This document shows positions 8,399 to 17,851 of a stretch of DNA of 39,321 nt, in pieces. The translations under genes and the position numbers were made by a program. The stretch spans positions 1-39,321 of the forward strand of contig CAISLN010000005.1 of the NCBI GenBank assembly GCA_903886275.1, read 5' to 3'. Source of the stretch: an uncultured beta proteobacterium. Lineage in GTDB: Bacteria; Pseudomonadota; Gammaproteobacteria; Burkholderiales; Burkholderiaceae_C. Under the pieces are notes generated by a model, which was given only the letters and a program-made list of their open reading frames with translations, did no database searches and had not been told where the DNA came from. Position 1 is the first letter of the stretch; each line of letters starts with the position of its first letter.

Positions 8399-8869
8399 CT
8401 TGAAACCTTTTAATTTGGCTTTGGGCTCAGACCCAAAGAAGCTGGATTAGCCAGCGACAACGCACTCCCGCAGGCATCTGCAAAATAAAATTTGCACACT
8501 GATGCGGAAATACCGCACCCAATAAGACACCGACACACCCTCAAATACTAATAGATGCTTACGACACCAATGCGTAAGCGCCAACCATGCGGACCACCTG
8601 AGGCTGAGCGTGATTGCAAGCAACGGACCTTGCCGCCTGCAGCCTCTCGGTCCTGCGGAGCCCGCGAGAATACCATGCCTTGTAAACCATTGAACCCAAC
8701 CACACCTGGGATGGTAGCTGAGGACCAAGGGACAAGCCGCCACATGGGAGCCTCGACTACCTACTTACCGGTAGTGAAATGCAACTATTTTTTATAAGTG
8801 TCCACTTTGCACACCGGGGAGGCAGGCAGCGCCCAGCGCTGGCCCAACACTGTGGTATGCACTTGGGCG
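8399..8869 (-). promoter_or_regulatory. Leader and promoter region of the export operon
   Basis: A 471-bp stretch with no convincing gene. It must carry the promoter of the exporter-wzz-wecA-rfaH run, but I could not fix a clear -35/-10 pair. Two short hairpins are visible: CTTTGGG / CCCAAAG with a 6-base loop at 8419-8438, shortly before the start codon, and TGCGG / CCGCA at 8503-8517. The first sits in the expected 5' untranslated region and could act in antitermination or translation, which is inference. An inverted repeat AGCGCCCA / TGGGCGCT at 8828-8871 flanks the end of the upstream MipA gene and may help end its transcript; it has no T-run. Confidence 0.4.
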
Positions 8870-9712
8870 CTAGTCGGCGCGCGCCATGGTGTCTGAGCGC
8901 CCTATCACCCAGGCAAAGGCCAGCCCCATGGAGACGCCGCTGTTTTGGCGCATCAAGGGGCTGTCTGCATTGGCCGCACCGGCATAAGACTCGTAGCGCA
9001 CATAACCCAGCACGCGCACATTGGGGTTGAGGTTTTTGGCCGTATCGATAGACCAGCGCGATGCCAACAGGCCAGCCTTGGCATCAAACAGGGGCCGCGT
9101 TGCGGTGACCACGGATGCGGGCACGCCGTACAAATAGTCCCCCAAGGCCTTGTCTGCAAATAGCAGGCTCAGGGCCGTTGACAGGCGCCAACCGTCTGCA
9201 ATGTCGCGCGCTTCAAAGCTCAGCTTGGGTTCGATCACGGCGCCCTTGCCGTACACGCCACCACCAACGGCCAAGACGGTTCGATAGGGCAGCTCGAACC
9301 TTATGCGGCTGTCGTGCCCCAGGTCTGCCAGGGTGACCTTGGCGCGGGGGCCAAACTCGATCAGCGTGCTCAGGTCTTCCATGCCACTGCGTGCGGCGAT
9401 GTTGCCGGAGCTTGCCGGCAAGGAGCCGGAGAAGCCCACATCGACTTCAAAAGTGTCCTTGTTGACCAGCCTGGCACCCAGGCCACCGCGATCGACGCGC
9501 AGCACATCGCCCCGGTAAACCACATAGGGCAAGGCCGTGGCAAGGCCGGTTTTCTCGGACGAGCCGGGGTAGGCAGGGGTGCTGAGCACACCACCAAAGG
9601 CGCCTACCTCCCACAGCGGCAGGGCCTGGGCCTGGGCCAAGGAAACAGTGGACGCCGCAAGGAGTGCCAATAAACGGATAGGGAACATGGATGTTGATGC
9701 GCAGCGCATCAC
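8870..9712 (-). CDS. MipA/OmpV family outer-membrane protein
   Basis: A 280-codon frame with a clear signal peptide (FPIRLLALLAASTVSLAQAQA) and the MipA/OmpV pattern: EVGAFGGVLSTPAYPGS near the mature N-terminus, ALPYVVYRGDVLRVD, then amphipathic beta-strand repeats ending in a C-terminal strand. Family members are outer-membrane beta-barrels linked to a peptidoglycan scaffold role (MipA) or to antibiotic and stress response (OmpV). GTG 9712 overlaps the upstream stop; ATG 9709 or ATG 9690 (MFPIRL) are alternatives, the last giving a more typical signal peptide. It closes a run that starts at argB and includes a two-component system, so it is a plausible target of that system. Confidence 0.8.
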   Translation of the reverse strand: MMRCASTSMFPIRLLALLAASTVSLAQAQALPLWEVGAFGGVLSTPAYPGSSEKTGLATALPYVVYRGDVLRVDRGGLGARLVNKDTFEVDVGFSGSLPASSGNIAARSGMEDLSTLIEFGPRAKVTLADLGHDSRIRFELPYRTVLAVGGGVYGKGAVIEPKLSFEARDIADGWRLSTALSLLFADKALGDYLYGVPASVVTATRPLFDAKAGLLASRWSIDTAKNLNPNVRVLGYVRYESYAGAANADSPLMRQNSGVSMGLAFAWVIGRSDTMARAD

Positions 9713-10611
9713 CGGTTGGAGTTGACCATTCGCCGATTTTCGCGGCGTTTGATAGAGAGATAGCTGGACAGGTCCAGATCATTGAGCTGGCGAGGATACG
9801 CTTGTGTTGCGACAAACCAGTGGGCCAGACGGCCTTCGAATTGCTCGGCGGGCGCCAGGGTCTGCGATGCCAGGTAGGCCTCAATTGCCAGGAAGTAGCG
9901 CATGGTGTTGCGCTCCAGCACGCCGCGTGAGCCGGTGATGTAGCTGGGTTCGGTGGCGTTGCCCAAGTCGGTGAAGCCCACCTTGCCCCGGCCCAGGGTG
10001 CTTAAGTAGGTTTGCATGGCCAGGTTGGCCCACATGCTGTAGCCGTAGGAGTAGCTGAGGTGGACAAAGCTGGTGTTGCCTTTGAGGGCCAGGCCCTCCA
10101 GGCGCATTTTGTAATGGCTGGTACCCAGGGGGCCGTTGTTGGCGAAGAGCAGCAGGTCAAAATAAGCATCTGCGTTTTCGGCCGTTTTGTATTCAAAGTC
10201 GAGGCTATAGGTGCTATCCAATTCCTGAAATTCCTTGCTTCCCACGTTGACGGCCACCCGGCTGGCCCCCATGGGGCTGGAGTAGGTGCGGCATGACTTT
10301 GAATAGATATTCAATAGCAAGACATCGCACCAATACAGTTGGTTTTTGAGCAGCGGCCGAAAATCGCTCAAGGGAAAGTTGATCTCTGCGTACAAATCGC
10401 TGTGCAGGCGATTGTCCGCATCGGTGGACTCGATGTACAAGGCCCTTGCGTCTGGGTTGTGGGCCAGCTTGAGGGTGAGCTCGGTGCGCTTGGCCTGCAG
10501 AGTCGCCATGCCGGCAGGTTCGGCGGCAATAGCGCACACTGAGAAGCACAACAATAGCCAAGTCAGGGACAGAAAGCTTCCACACCATCGCAAGCGGTTT
10601 TTGACAGGCAC
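9709..10611 (-). CDS. Unrecognised exported protein between sensor kinase and MipA gene
   Basis: A 300-residue protein starting at GTG 10611. It has a signal peptide of about 29 residues (FLSLTWLLLCFSVCAIA then AEPA). I do not recognise the mature domain. Visible features are a single Cys pair region (YWCDVLLLNIYSKSC), an aromatic-rich beta-type middle (LDFEYKTAENADAYFDLLLF, then GTSHYKMRL) and a basic C-terminal end (IKRRENRRMVNSNR). The segment LHSDLYAEINFPLSDFRPLL loosely recalls lipid-binding START-like folds, but that is weak. It starts 9 bases after the kinase stop and overlaps the MipA gene, so it is very likely co-transcribed with both and acts in the periplasm or outer envelope. Confidence 0.75.
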   Translation of the reverse strand: MPVKNRLRWCGSFLSLTWLLLCFSVCAIAAEPAGMATLQAKRTELTLKLAHNPDARALYIESTDADNRLHSDLYAEINFPLSDFRPLLKNQLYWCDVLLLNIYSKSCRTYSSPMGASRVAVNVGSKEFQELDSTYSLDFEYKTAENADAYFDLLLFANNGPLGTSHYKMRLEGLALKGNTSFVHLSYSYGYSMWANLAMQTYLSTLGRGKVGFTDLGNATEPSYITGSRGVLERNTMRYFLAIEAYLASQTLAPAEQFEGRLAHWFVATQAYPRQLNDLDLSSYLSIKRRENRRMVNSNR

Positions 10612-10620
10612 TGTTGGGTT

Positions 10621-12090
10621 CTAAAGGTGGGGGGCTTGGGGAGCAGCAAATAACAGGCTGACCTTGATGCCGGAGCCCACTTTTGCATTGGATAGGGTTA
10701 GTGTAGCTTGGTGCAAGGCGGCGATTTCGCTGGCTATCGCAAGGCCCAAACCGTTGCCCGCACCCGGAGACCCGGGCACGCGGTAAAAGCGCGCGGCGAC
10801 ACGAACCAATTCGGCTGGGGCAAGGCCGGGGCCGTTGTCTTGCACTTCAAGAAAGGCGCTGCCGGCCTGCCCGTCGGCCACGACGCCGCAGCGCAAGGTG
10901 ACGCGCCCGCCCTGGCCGGTGTACTTGAGCGCGTTGTCGATGACATTGCGGATCAGCTCGCACAACAGCCATTCATAGCCCGCCACCGACAGGGCGGCGG
11001 CTTCGAGCCCAAAATCGATTTGCTTGGCGGCTGCGGCATCCAGATATTCTTCAAACACCTGCTCAGACACTTTTTTTAAATCGACAGCCTCCTTGGGGTG
11101 GGGGGTTGCGCGGCCTGCATCGGCGCGGGACAGGGCCAGCAACTGGTTGGCCAGTTTGGAGGTACGCCGACAGGATTCGCGCAGGCGTATCACCTGCTCG
11201 GTGGGCAGGCGGATGTGCACCTGGGCAGACGGGCCCTCTGCGCTTTGGCAGGCCTCTGCAGAGGGTTGCTGGGTATCGACCATCTGGGCCCAGGCCTCCA
11301 CTTGGGCCTGCAGACCGGCCAGCGGCGTGCGCAACTGGTGTGCGGCATCGGCCACAAAGCGGCGCTGGCTTTCGGCCTGGGCGTTGACCAGCGCGAACAG
11401 GCGGTTCAGCGAAAGCACCAGGGGCAGCACCTCGTCGGGCGAACGGCTGGCGTCCAGCGGTGTCAGGTCGCGCGGCGAGCGCCCTTCTACCGCGTCTTTG
11501 AGTTCCAGCAGCGGGCGCAGGGCGCGGCGCACCGCCCAGTTGACGGCAAAGGCTGCGCCCAAGGCCAGCAGCACATTGGGCAGCAGCACCCGCAGCCAGA
11601 GGCGGCGCAGCCACTGCACCCGCCCATTTGCACCATCGGCCAGGCGCACCGTGAGTTCGCCAGCGGCGCTGAGCACGCGCTGGCTGACGATGCGATAGAC
11701 CACGCCATTGAACTCCTGGCTGGAGAACTCGGGCTCGTAGGTGGCGGGCGGATAGTCGCCCAGCCAGGCATCGCCCAGCAGCACCTTGCCATCGGCATTG
11801 AGCAATGCATAGGCCGCAGCGCCCCGGCGGCTATCCAAAAAATCGGCGATCTCGGGCCCTATCGAAAAGGGCGGGACCTCTTGTGCGCTGGATGCGCGCG
11901 CACCTATGGAGTCGGCCAACTGCGGCACCAGGGTCAGCAGCAAGCGGTCCTGCTGGATGGCGGCGGTGTCGGCGAGCTGGTAGTCAAACCAGGTGTTGAA
12001 CAGGGCCAGCAACAGCAGGGGCGCCAGCAGCAGCAGCAGCAGGCGCCTTTGCAGGCCGGTGCCACCTAGGGCCTGCTGCGCCGCCTTCAC
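10621..12090 (-). CDS. Sensor histidine kinase (TctE/QseC-like)
   Basis: A 489-residue membrane kinase. The first helix is at about 16-32, a periplasmic sensor region of about 130 residues follows, and the second helix is at about 167-187. A HAMP-like linker leads to the HisKA domain with the H-box RFVADAAHQLRTPLAGLQAQ (phospho-acceptor His251). The HATPase domain shows the N-box LIRNVIDNALKYT, G1 VQDNGPGLAP and G2 GAGNGLGLAIASEIAAL. The GTG start at 12090 directly abuts the response regulator stop, so the pair is translationally linked. The family often senses small organic acids or envelope signals; the real ligand is unknown. The exported protein and MipA genes directly downstream are the natural candidates for its regulon. 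Confidence 0.92.
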   Translation of the reverse strand: MKAAQQALGGTGLQRRLLLLLLAPLLLLALFNTWFDYQLADTAAIQQDRLLLTLVPQLADSIGARASSAQEVPPFSIGPEIADFLDSRRGAAAYALLNADGKVLLGDAWLGDYPPATYEPEFSSQEFNGVVYRIVSQRVLSAAGELTVRLADGANGRVQWLRRLWLRVLLPNVLLALGAAFAVNWAVRRALRPLLELKDAVEGRSPRDLTPLDASRSPDEVLPLVLSLNRLFALVNAQAESQRRFVADAAHQLRTPLAGLQAQVEAWAQMVDTQQPSAEACQSAEGPSAQVHIRLPTEQVIRLRESCRRTSKLANQLLALSRADAGRATPHPKEAVDLKKVSEQVFEEYLDAAAAKQIDFGLEAAALSVAGYEWLLCELIRNVIDNALKYTGQGGRVTLRCGVVADGQAGSAFLEVQDNGPGLAPAELVRVAARFYRVPGSPGAGNGLGLAIASEIAALHQATLTLSNAKVGSGIKVSLLFAAPQAPHL

Positions 12091-12798
12091 CTACTGCGCA
12101 CCGACCCGCTCCAGCCGATAGCCAAAGCCGCGTATAGAGCGCAGCGCAATGCCATGGGGCTCGAGCTTGGCGCGCAGACGCGAGATGTAGACCTCTACCG
12201 CGTTGGGGGTGATTTCTTTGTCCCAACCGGTCAGGGCCTGCAGCAGCTTGTCTTTGTTGGCCGGCTTGGGGGCTTGGAGCATCAGGTATTCCATCACCGT
12301 CCATTCGCGCGGGCCCAGCTCCAGTGGCTGACGCAGCGGTGCCGGATGGCCATCGCTGGTCGGTAAGTGGATGCAGGCCTGGCGCAGCACTGTGTCGAGC
12401 TCCAAGGCGCCAAAGCGCAGCACCGCCGAGGTGGCGGCCTGGGAACGGCGCAACAACGCGCGCAGCCTAGCCAGCAGCTCGGGCAGCTCGAAGGGTTTGA
12501 CCATGTAGTCGTCGGCGCCTCTGTCCAGACCCTGCACCCGGTCTTGCAACGCGTCGCGCGCCGTGAGTATCAGCACCGGCATGGCGTGGCCCTGGGCGCG
12601 CAGGGCCTGGGTGAGCTGCAGGCCGTCCAGCAGCGGCAGGCCGATGTCGATGACGGCAATGTCAAAGGCGTCTTTCTGCGTCACCTCCAGCGCCCGCTCG
12701 GCACTGCCCACCCAGTCCACCGCATAACCGGCGTTGCCCAGCCCCAGCTTGATGCCGCTGGCCACCAGCACATCGTCTTCCACCAACAAGAGCCTCAT
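12091..12798 (-). CDS. OmpR/PhoB-type response regulator (TctD/QseB-like)
   Basis: A 235-residue regulator. The receiver domain (1-120) has the acidic pair at Asp8/Asp9, phospho-acceptor Asp51 in VIDIGLPLLDG, Thr79 and Lys101 in VKPFELPELLARL. The C-terminal winged-helix Trans_reg_C domain ends in VEVYISRLRAKLEPHG and IRSIRGFGYRLE-like residues. It pairs with the kinase that follows immediately. It starts 6 bases after argB, so it is probably read from the argB promoter at least in part. The linker has an insertion of about 15 residues (ACIHLPTSDGHPAPL) before the DNA-binding domain. Confidence 0.93.
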   Translation of the reverse strand: MRLLLVEDDVLVASGIKLGLGNAGYAVDWVGSAERALEVTQKDAFDIAVIDIGLPLLDGLQLTQALRAQGHAMPVLILTARDALQDRVQGLDRGADDYMVKPFELPELLARLRALLRRSQAATSAVLRFGALELDTVLRQACIHLPTSDGHPAPLRQPLELGPREWTVMEYLMLQAPKPANKDKLLQALTGWDKEITPNAVEVYISRLRAKLEPHGIALRSIRGFGYRLERVGAQ

Positions 12799-12804
12799 GG
12801 CGAA

Positions 12805-14249
<1,445 letters not shown>

Positions 14250-14256
14250 TTTTGAT

Positions 14257-14517
14257 TCAGCCCAGATCTGCTTCAGGTAGCGCTATCTTGGCCTTCTGGG
14301 GTTCGAACGCAATGCCATCGCCACCCGCAATGCCGTCCATCATCTCCAACAGCGAAACTTCTTTCTTTCCGGTCAGTTCGTAATAGTCCTGTATTTTCAG
14401 CAAAGCAAAGGCAGGTCTGCCCCTGTCCGTTATGACCACAGGGCCGTGCGCCGCGGCACGTTTGGCGGCCCCCACATCACGGGTGAACTCTCGGCTGGAA
14501 TAGGTGTGCACTGTCAT
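14257..14517 (-). CDS. Phd/YefM-family antitoxin
   Basis: An 86-residue antitoxin with the N-terminal Phd/YefM DNA-binding fold: VHTYSSREFTRDVGAAKRAA, then GPVVITDRGRPAFALLKIQD. The acidic C-terminal tail would bind and block the PIN toxin. ATG 14517 is chosen because GAGGAG sits 7 bases upstream. It precedes the toxin gene by 7 bases and probably autoregulates the operon. No clear operator palindrome was seen upstream. Confidence 0.88.
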   Translation of the reverse strand: MTVHTYSSREFTRDVGAAKRAAAHGPVVITDRGRPAFALLKIQDYYELTGKKEVSLLEMMDGIAGGDGIAFEPQKAKIALPEADLG

Positions 14518-14611
14518 CAGGATGCTCCTCATGCGTTGAATGCTTGTATGTTATGACATTTTTAAAAGGAGTCAATCCATACAGGCATCACCCCATTTTC
14601 AGTGGTGCGGA

Positions 14612-14775
14612 TTAACCAAGTTCATGGGCCCAAGGGTTCACAAGGTGCACAAGCGCCGAAGGAAAGTCCCTCGCGTTGCGCGTAACCAGATTTGGCCACC
14701 CCGCAGTGCAGTTCCCCCATGGTCAAGGCACTGACAGATTGAATCGCCCCCGATGCAATGGCGAGTGGTAGGAAG
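14612..14775 (-). pseudogene. Relic of a second PIN-domain toxin gene, internally deleted
   Basis: Minus-strand sequence keeps two separated pieces of a VapC-like protein. The first reads VSALTMGELHCGVAKS, the region around the conserved Glu of PIN domains. Immediately afterwards, in another frame, it reads LVTRNARDFPSALVHLVNPW and ends in TAA, the normal PIN C-terminus with the fourth acidic residue. About 60-70 residues of the middle are missing and the frame changes at the join. The N-terminus is also not recognisable. The gene cannot make an active toxin. Confidence 0.75.
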
Positions 14776-14804
14776 GAGCGGGGACTTTCCGCGCTCAGGC
14801 AGCG

Positions 14805-14845
14805 TTGACAGATTGACATGTGTGCATAAAATGCACACATGTCAA
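14805..14845 (+). promoter_or_regulatory. Promoter and operator palindrome of the BrnT-like toxin operon
   Basis: TTGACA at 14805-14810, a 16-bp spacer and TAAAAT at 14827-14832 form a near-ideal sigma-70 promoter. A perfect inverted repeat, TTGACATGTGTGCAT / ATGCACACATGTCAA with a 3-base spacer, covers 14813-14845. It overlaps the -10 box and contains the toxin start codon at 14839. Transcription would begin about 6-7 bases after the -10, at or next to that ATG. The arrangement predicts tight autorepression by the antitoxin and a leaderless message. Confidence 0.75.
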
Positions 14846-15123
14846 GTCAAAAAATCTTCAATTGGAATTCTGAGAAAAACCAATTGTTGATTCAGGATCG
14901 GGGGATTTCATTCGAACGTATCGTGTTTGAAATCAGCTGCGGAAATGAATTGGCCGTACTCGAACACCCCAATCAGGAAAAGTATCCGGGGCAAAGAATT
15001 TCAATGGTGCAGGTTGATGACTACGTGTATGCCGTGCCATTTATTGAAACCGACACGGAAATCTTTCTGAAAACCATCATCCCCAGCCGCAAGGCAACCA
15101 GGCAATACAGGAGTAGCCCATGA
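14839..15123 (+). CDS. BrnT-like type II toxin
   Basis: A 94-residue protein resembling the BrnT ribonuclease toxins: FNWNSEKNQLLIQDRGISFE at the N-terminus (the usual FxWDxxKxxxNxxxHGxSFE pattern, with Arg in place of His), LEHPNQEKYPGQRI in the middle, and FLKTIIPSRKATRQY near the end. The start is fixed because a TAA lies in frame just upstream and no other start lies between. There is no Shine-Dalgarno sequence, and the predicted transcription start coincides with the ATG. It overlaps the antitoxin gene by 4 bp (ATGA). Toxin-first order is typical for this family. Confidence 0.82.
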   Translation: MSSQKIFNWNSEKNQLLIQDRGISFERIVFEISCGNELAVLEHPNQEKYPGQRISMVQVDDYVYAVPFIETDTEIFLKTIIPSRKATRQYRSSP

Positions 15124-15401
15124 AAAAAGTCGCCAAGTACGACGTGGAAGAGCTGGAGATACTGCAGGCATGGGAGGCTGGCACGCTCAAGCCTGTAAGC
15201 GATATGGCTGAGCAGGCCAAGACGCATCGGGCCGCAGCTGATGCAACCTTCAAAAAGGATCAGCGGCTGAACATCCGCATCTCAAGCCGGGATTTAAAGA
15301 GCCTGCAGGCACGCGCCCTTGAGGAGGGGATTCCCTATCAAACGTTTGCGGCCAGTTTGTTGCACAAGTTTGTCAGTGGGCATCTGGTGAGTCAGCGGTA
15401 A
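15120..15401 (+). CDS. CopG/BrnA-type antitoxin
   Basis: A 93-residue protein. The C-terminal half is a ribbon-helix-helix domain, LNIRISSRDLKSLQARALEE then IPYQTFAASLLHKFV. The N-terminal half is charged and would contact the toxin. It overlaps the toxin gene by 4 bp, so the two are co-translated. Proteins of this type bind an inverted repeat at their own promoter, which matches the palindrome at 14813-14845. Confidence 0.85.
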   Translation: MKKVAKYDVEELEILQAWEAGTLKPVSDMAEQAKTHRAAADATFKKDQRLNIRISSRDLKSLQARALEEGIPYQTFAASLLHKFVSGHLVSQR

Positions 15402-15575
15402 GCCGATGGACTGGGGACGTACTTCCTGCCATCTTGGTCGCACACCATGCGCTTGATGACCCACGATGCAACCGTGGCGCTCTACAGCGACACCATCGTC
15501 AAGGTCTGAGATCCGGCAGGGTTGTCAGCTTGGCCGTGCGCAGTTCCTGCCCTGGAACCTGCGCTTGCCAGAAAT
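15402..15575. other. Short non-coding or relic stretch
   Basis: No complete gene. A 20-codon plus-strand frame at about 15450-15509 ends TVALYSDTIVKV and reads like a protein C-terminus, but I cannot assign it. Likely debris between toxin-antitoxin cassettes. Confidence 0.35.
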
Positions 15576-15851
15576 TCAATGCAGCAATTTGCTAATCGCA
15601 GCAAACAAACCAACAGCCGCAAACATGGCAGTGATCGTCCATCGTTGCGATTCGGAAATGGCCTTGATCAAATCTGCTCTTATTTCGGCCAATTCCTTGC
15701 GCACCTGATCAACGTCGCCGCGGGTGGCGAGCTGCTGCGAGTGCAAGGCATAACGCTTGTCGATCTCTTTGCTGATCGAGTCCACGGCAGCTTTTGCGTC
15801 GATTTCGGGCACACCGGCTTTAACGAATGCGCTGTAAATTTCGATTTCCAT
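15576..15851 (-). CDS. Small coiled-coil membrane protein (DUF1640-like)
   Basis: A 91-residue protein. Residues about 25-65 are a charged heptad-like coiled coil (VRKELAEIRADLIKAISE). A single membrane helix follows at about 70-88 (WTITAMFAAVGLFAAISK), giving a C-terminal anchor. Small CCDC90/DUF1640-type proteins of this build are common in bacteria near mobile or toxin-antitoxin genes, with no settled function. It stands alone on the minus strand between the toxin islet and the EPS locus. Confidence 0.7.
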   Translation of the reverse strand: MEIEIYSAFVKAGVPEIDAKAAVDSISKEIDKRYALHSQQLATRGDVDQVRKELAEIRADLIKAISESQRWTITAMFAAVGLFAAISKLLH

Positions 15852-15981
15852 CTGTTCAGCCTACTCCTGTTCAATTGAAGCCCTGAACGTGTCAGGTATG
15901 CCCATAGGCTTGAGCCTAAAAACTCCAGCTCGCATTCACCGTTTCTTGACGAAGAAGGCCAGCACCTGCTCCTTGTGCAAA

Positions 15982-17841
15982 CTAAGCCGGCACATACCCC
16001 TGCACATGGCGCAAAAACACGGCCTGTATGCCCCGCAGGTCATTGGCATTGGCAGCTTGCAGCAGCAGCTCCAGCTCGCCCTGCAACTGATCCCAGGGCA
16101 GAAAGGGCTCGCGGGCCTTCATGATGCGCGGGTGCTCGGTGGGTTCGGGGTTGTCGCCGATCAGCAGCTCTTCATAGAGCTTTTCGCCCGGGCGCAGGCC
16201 AGTGACGGCGATCTCGATATCGCCCTGCGGGTTGTCCACGCTGCGCTCGCTCAGGCCCGACAGATGCAGCATGCGCCGCGCCAGGTCCAGGATCTTGATG
16301 GGCTGGCCCATGTCCAGCACAAAGACGTCGCCGCCCTGCCCCATGGCGCCGGCCTGCAACACCAACTGGGCCGCCTCGGGGATGGTCATGAAGTAGCGCG
16401 TGACCTCGGGGTCGGTGACGGTCAGCGGGCCGCCGCTGGCCAGTTGCTTACGAAAAAGCGGTACCACGCTGCCGCTTGAGCCCAGCACATTGCCAAAGCG
16501 CACCATCGAAAACAGCGTTTGCGGATGGGACTGGGCAAAGGCCTGCAGCACCAGCTCGGCCATGCGCTTGGTGGCACCCATCACATTGGTGGGACGCACC
16601 GCCTTGTCGGTGCTGATCAGCACAAAGCGGTGCACGCCCGCGCTGACGGCCGCCTGCGCCATGTGCAGCGTGCCAAACACGTTGTTGCGTGCGCCCTCGC
16701 CGGGATTGTCTTCCACCATGGGCACATGCTTGTAGGCCGCAGCGTGGTAGACCGTGGCCGGGCGGTAGCTGGCAAACAAGGCCCGCAGACGCTCGGGGTT
16801 GGAGACGCTGGCCAGCAGCGGCACCAACTCCACCGCCAGGCCTTCGGCTGCGCACAGGGCCTGCAGCTCCTGGTGGATGCTGTAGAGGCCGAATTCGTTA
16901 TGGTCCAACAGCAGCAACTGGCGCGGGCGCTGTTGCAAGATTTGGCGCGTCAACTCGCTGCCTATGCTGCCACCGGCGCCGCTGACCAGCACCACCTGGT
17001 CGGCCAGGTCGCGGGCCAACAGATCGCTGCGTGGGGGCACCGGCTCGCGGCCCAACAGGTCTTCGATGTCGAGCTCGCGAAAGTCCTGCACCGTGACCTT
17101 GCCGGTGCTCAGGTCCGACAGGCTGGGCAGGGAGCGCACATGCACCGGCAGGCTTTCGAGCGAACGGATGATGCTGTTGCGCCGCTCGCGGGTGGATCCA
17201 GGCAGGGCCAGGAGGATGTCGGTGATCTCTTCTGAGACCACATGCTCCGGCACGTCGGCAGCGGCAATTACCGGAACGCCGTTGACGCTGCGGCCAATTT
17301 TGAGCGGGTCGTCGTCCACAAAGGCCACCAGCTTGAGCTGCCCGGTCACTTGGAAGGCCGTGGCGGTCTGCACACCGGCGTCCCCTGCCCCATAAATCAG
17401 CATGCGACCTGCGTGCCGGCTTGTCAGCAGTCCAATGCCGGCCAACCAGAAGCGCGCAAAGGCACGGCTGGCACCGACCAGAAACAAAAATATCAGCGGC
17501 TGCAGCACGCCCAGGGTGCGTGGCACATTGATCCATCGGCCCCAAAGCAGAACGCTGGTCAGCAGCAGCGCATACAAGAACACGGCACGGGCCGTGGCAT
17601 ACAACGCGGCCTGCCCGGTGTAGCGGAATATCGCGCGGTACAGATTGCAATACACAAAGATGGGCAGGGCCAGCAAAGGTGCCACCAGGTACACCCGCCA
17701 TTGCGCGTCTGTAGGCCAAGCCCATGTATCCAAGCGCAGCCCAAAGGCGAGCCAGGTTGAAACGAGTGACAGCACAATATCCAGCGCCATCACCGTAACC
17801 TGCTTGGCGGGCCGCGGCCAAGCCAATACGCGTTTACTCAT
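15982..17841 (-). CDS. CapD/WbpM/PglF-family nucleotide-sugar 4,6-dehydratase
   Basis: A 619-residue membrane-anchored enzyme. Four membrane helices lie in residues 15-140. A first Rossmann-like domain starts at about 148 (IYGAGDAGVQTA). The catalytic extended SDR domain starts at 285 with VSGAGGSIGSEL. The active-site region is ISTDKAVRPTNVMGATKR, with Met421 in place of the usual SDR Tyr and Lys425, the pattern of WbpM/PglF-type UDP-GlcNAc 4,6-dehydratases. The product would be a 4-keto-6-deoxy UDP-sugar, precursor of bacillosamine- or FucNAc-type sugars. The start has AGAGGCG upstream. It is the last gene of the EPS biosynthesis run, just after the PglC-like transferase. A piece of C-terminal coding-like sequence (KEQVLAFFVKKR) lies downstream. 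Confidence 0.92.
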   Translation of the reverse strand: MSKRVLAWPRPAKQVTVMALDIVLSLVSTWLAFGLRLDTWAWPTDAQWRVYLVAPLLALPIFVYCNLYRAIFRYTGQAALYATARAVFLYALLLTSVLLWGRWINVPRTLGVLQPLIFLFLVGASRAFARFWLAGIGLLTSRHAGRMLIYGAGDAGVQTATAFQVTGQLKLVAFVDDDPLKIGRSVNGVPVIAAADVPEHVVSEEITDILLALPGSTRERRNSIIRSLESLPVHVRSLPSLSDLSTGKVTVQDFRELDIEDLLGREPVPPRSDLLARDLADQVVLVSGAGGSIGSELTRQILQQRPRQLLLLDHNEFGLYSIHQELQALCAAEGLAVELVPLLASVSNPERLRALFASYRPATVYHAAAYKHVPMVEDNPGEGARNNVFGTLHMAQAAVSAGVHRFVLISTDKAVRPTNVMGATKRMAELVLQAFAQSHPQTLFSMVRFGNVLGSSGSVVPLFRKQLASGGPLTVTDPEVTRYFMTIPEAAQLVLQAGAMGQGGDVFVLDMGQPIKILDLARRMLHLSGLSERSVDNPQGDIEIAVTGLRPGEKLYEELLIGDNPEPTEHPRIMKAREPFLPWDQLQGELELLLQAANANDLRGIQAVFLRHVQGYVPA

Positions 17842-17851
17842 TCATCGCCTC

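Noticed and set aside
8503..8517. TGCGGTATTTCCGCA-type hairpin recalling a common cloning-vector segment
   Set aside because: The match is too short and the flanks differ, so it is taken as a natural small hairpin and not vector contamination.
8703..8726. TGGTAGCTGAGG on the plus strand resembles part of a JUMPstart/ops sequence
   Set aside because: It is on the strand opposite to the export operon, there is no plus-strand polysaccharide gene after it, and only part of the motif matches.
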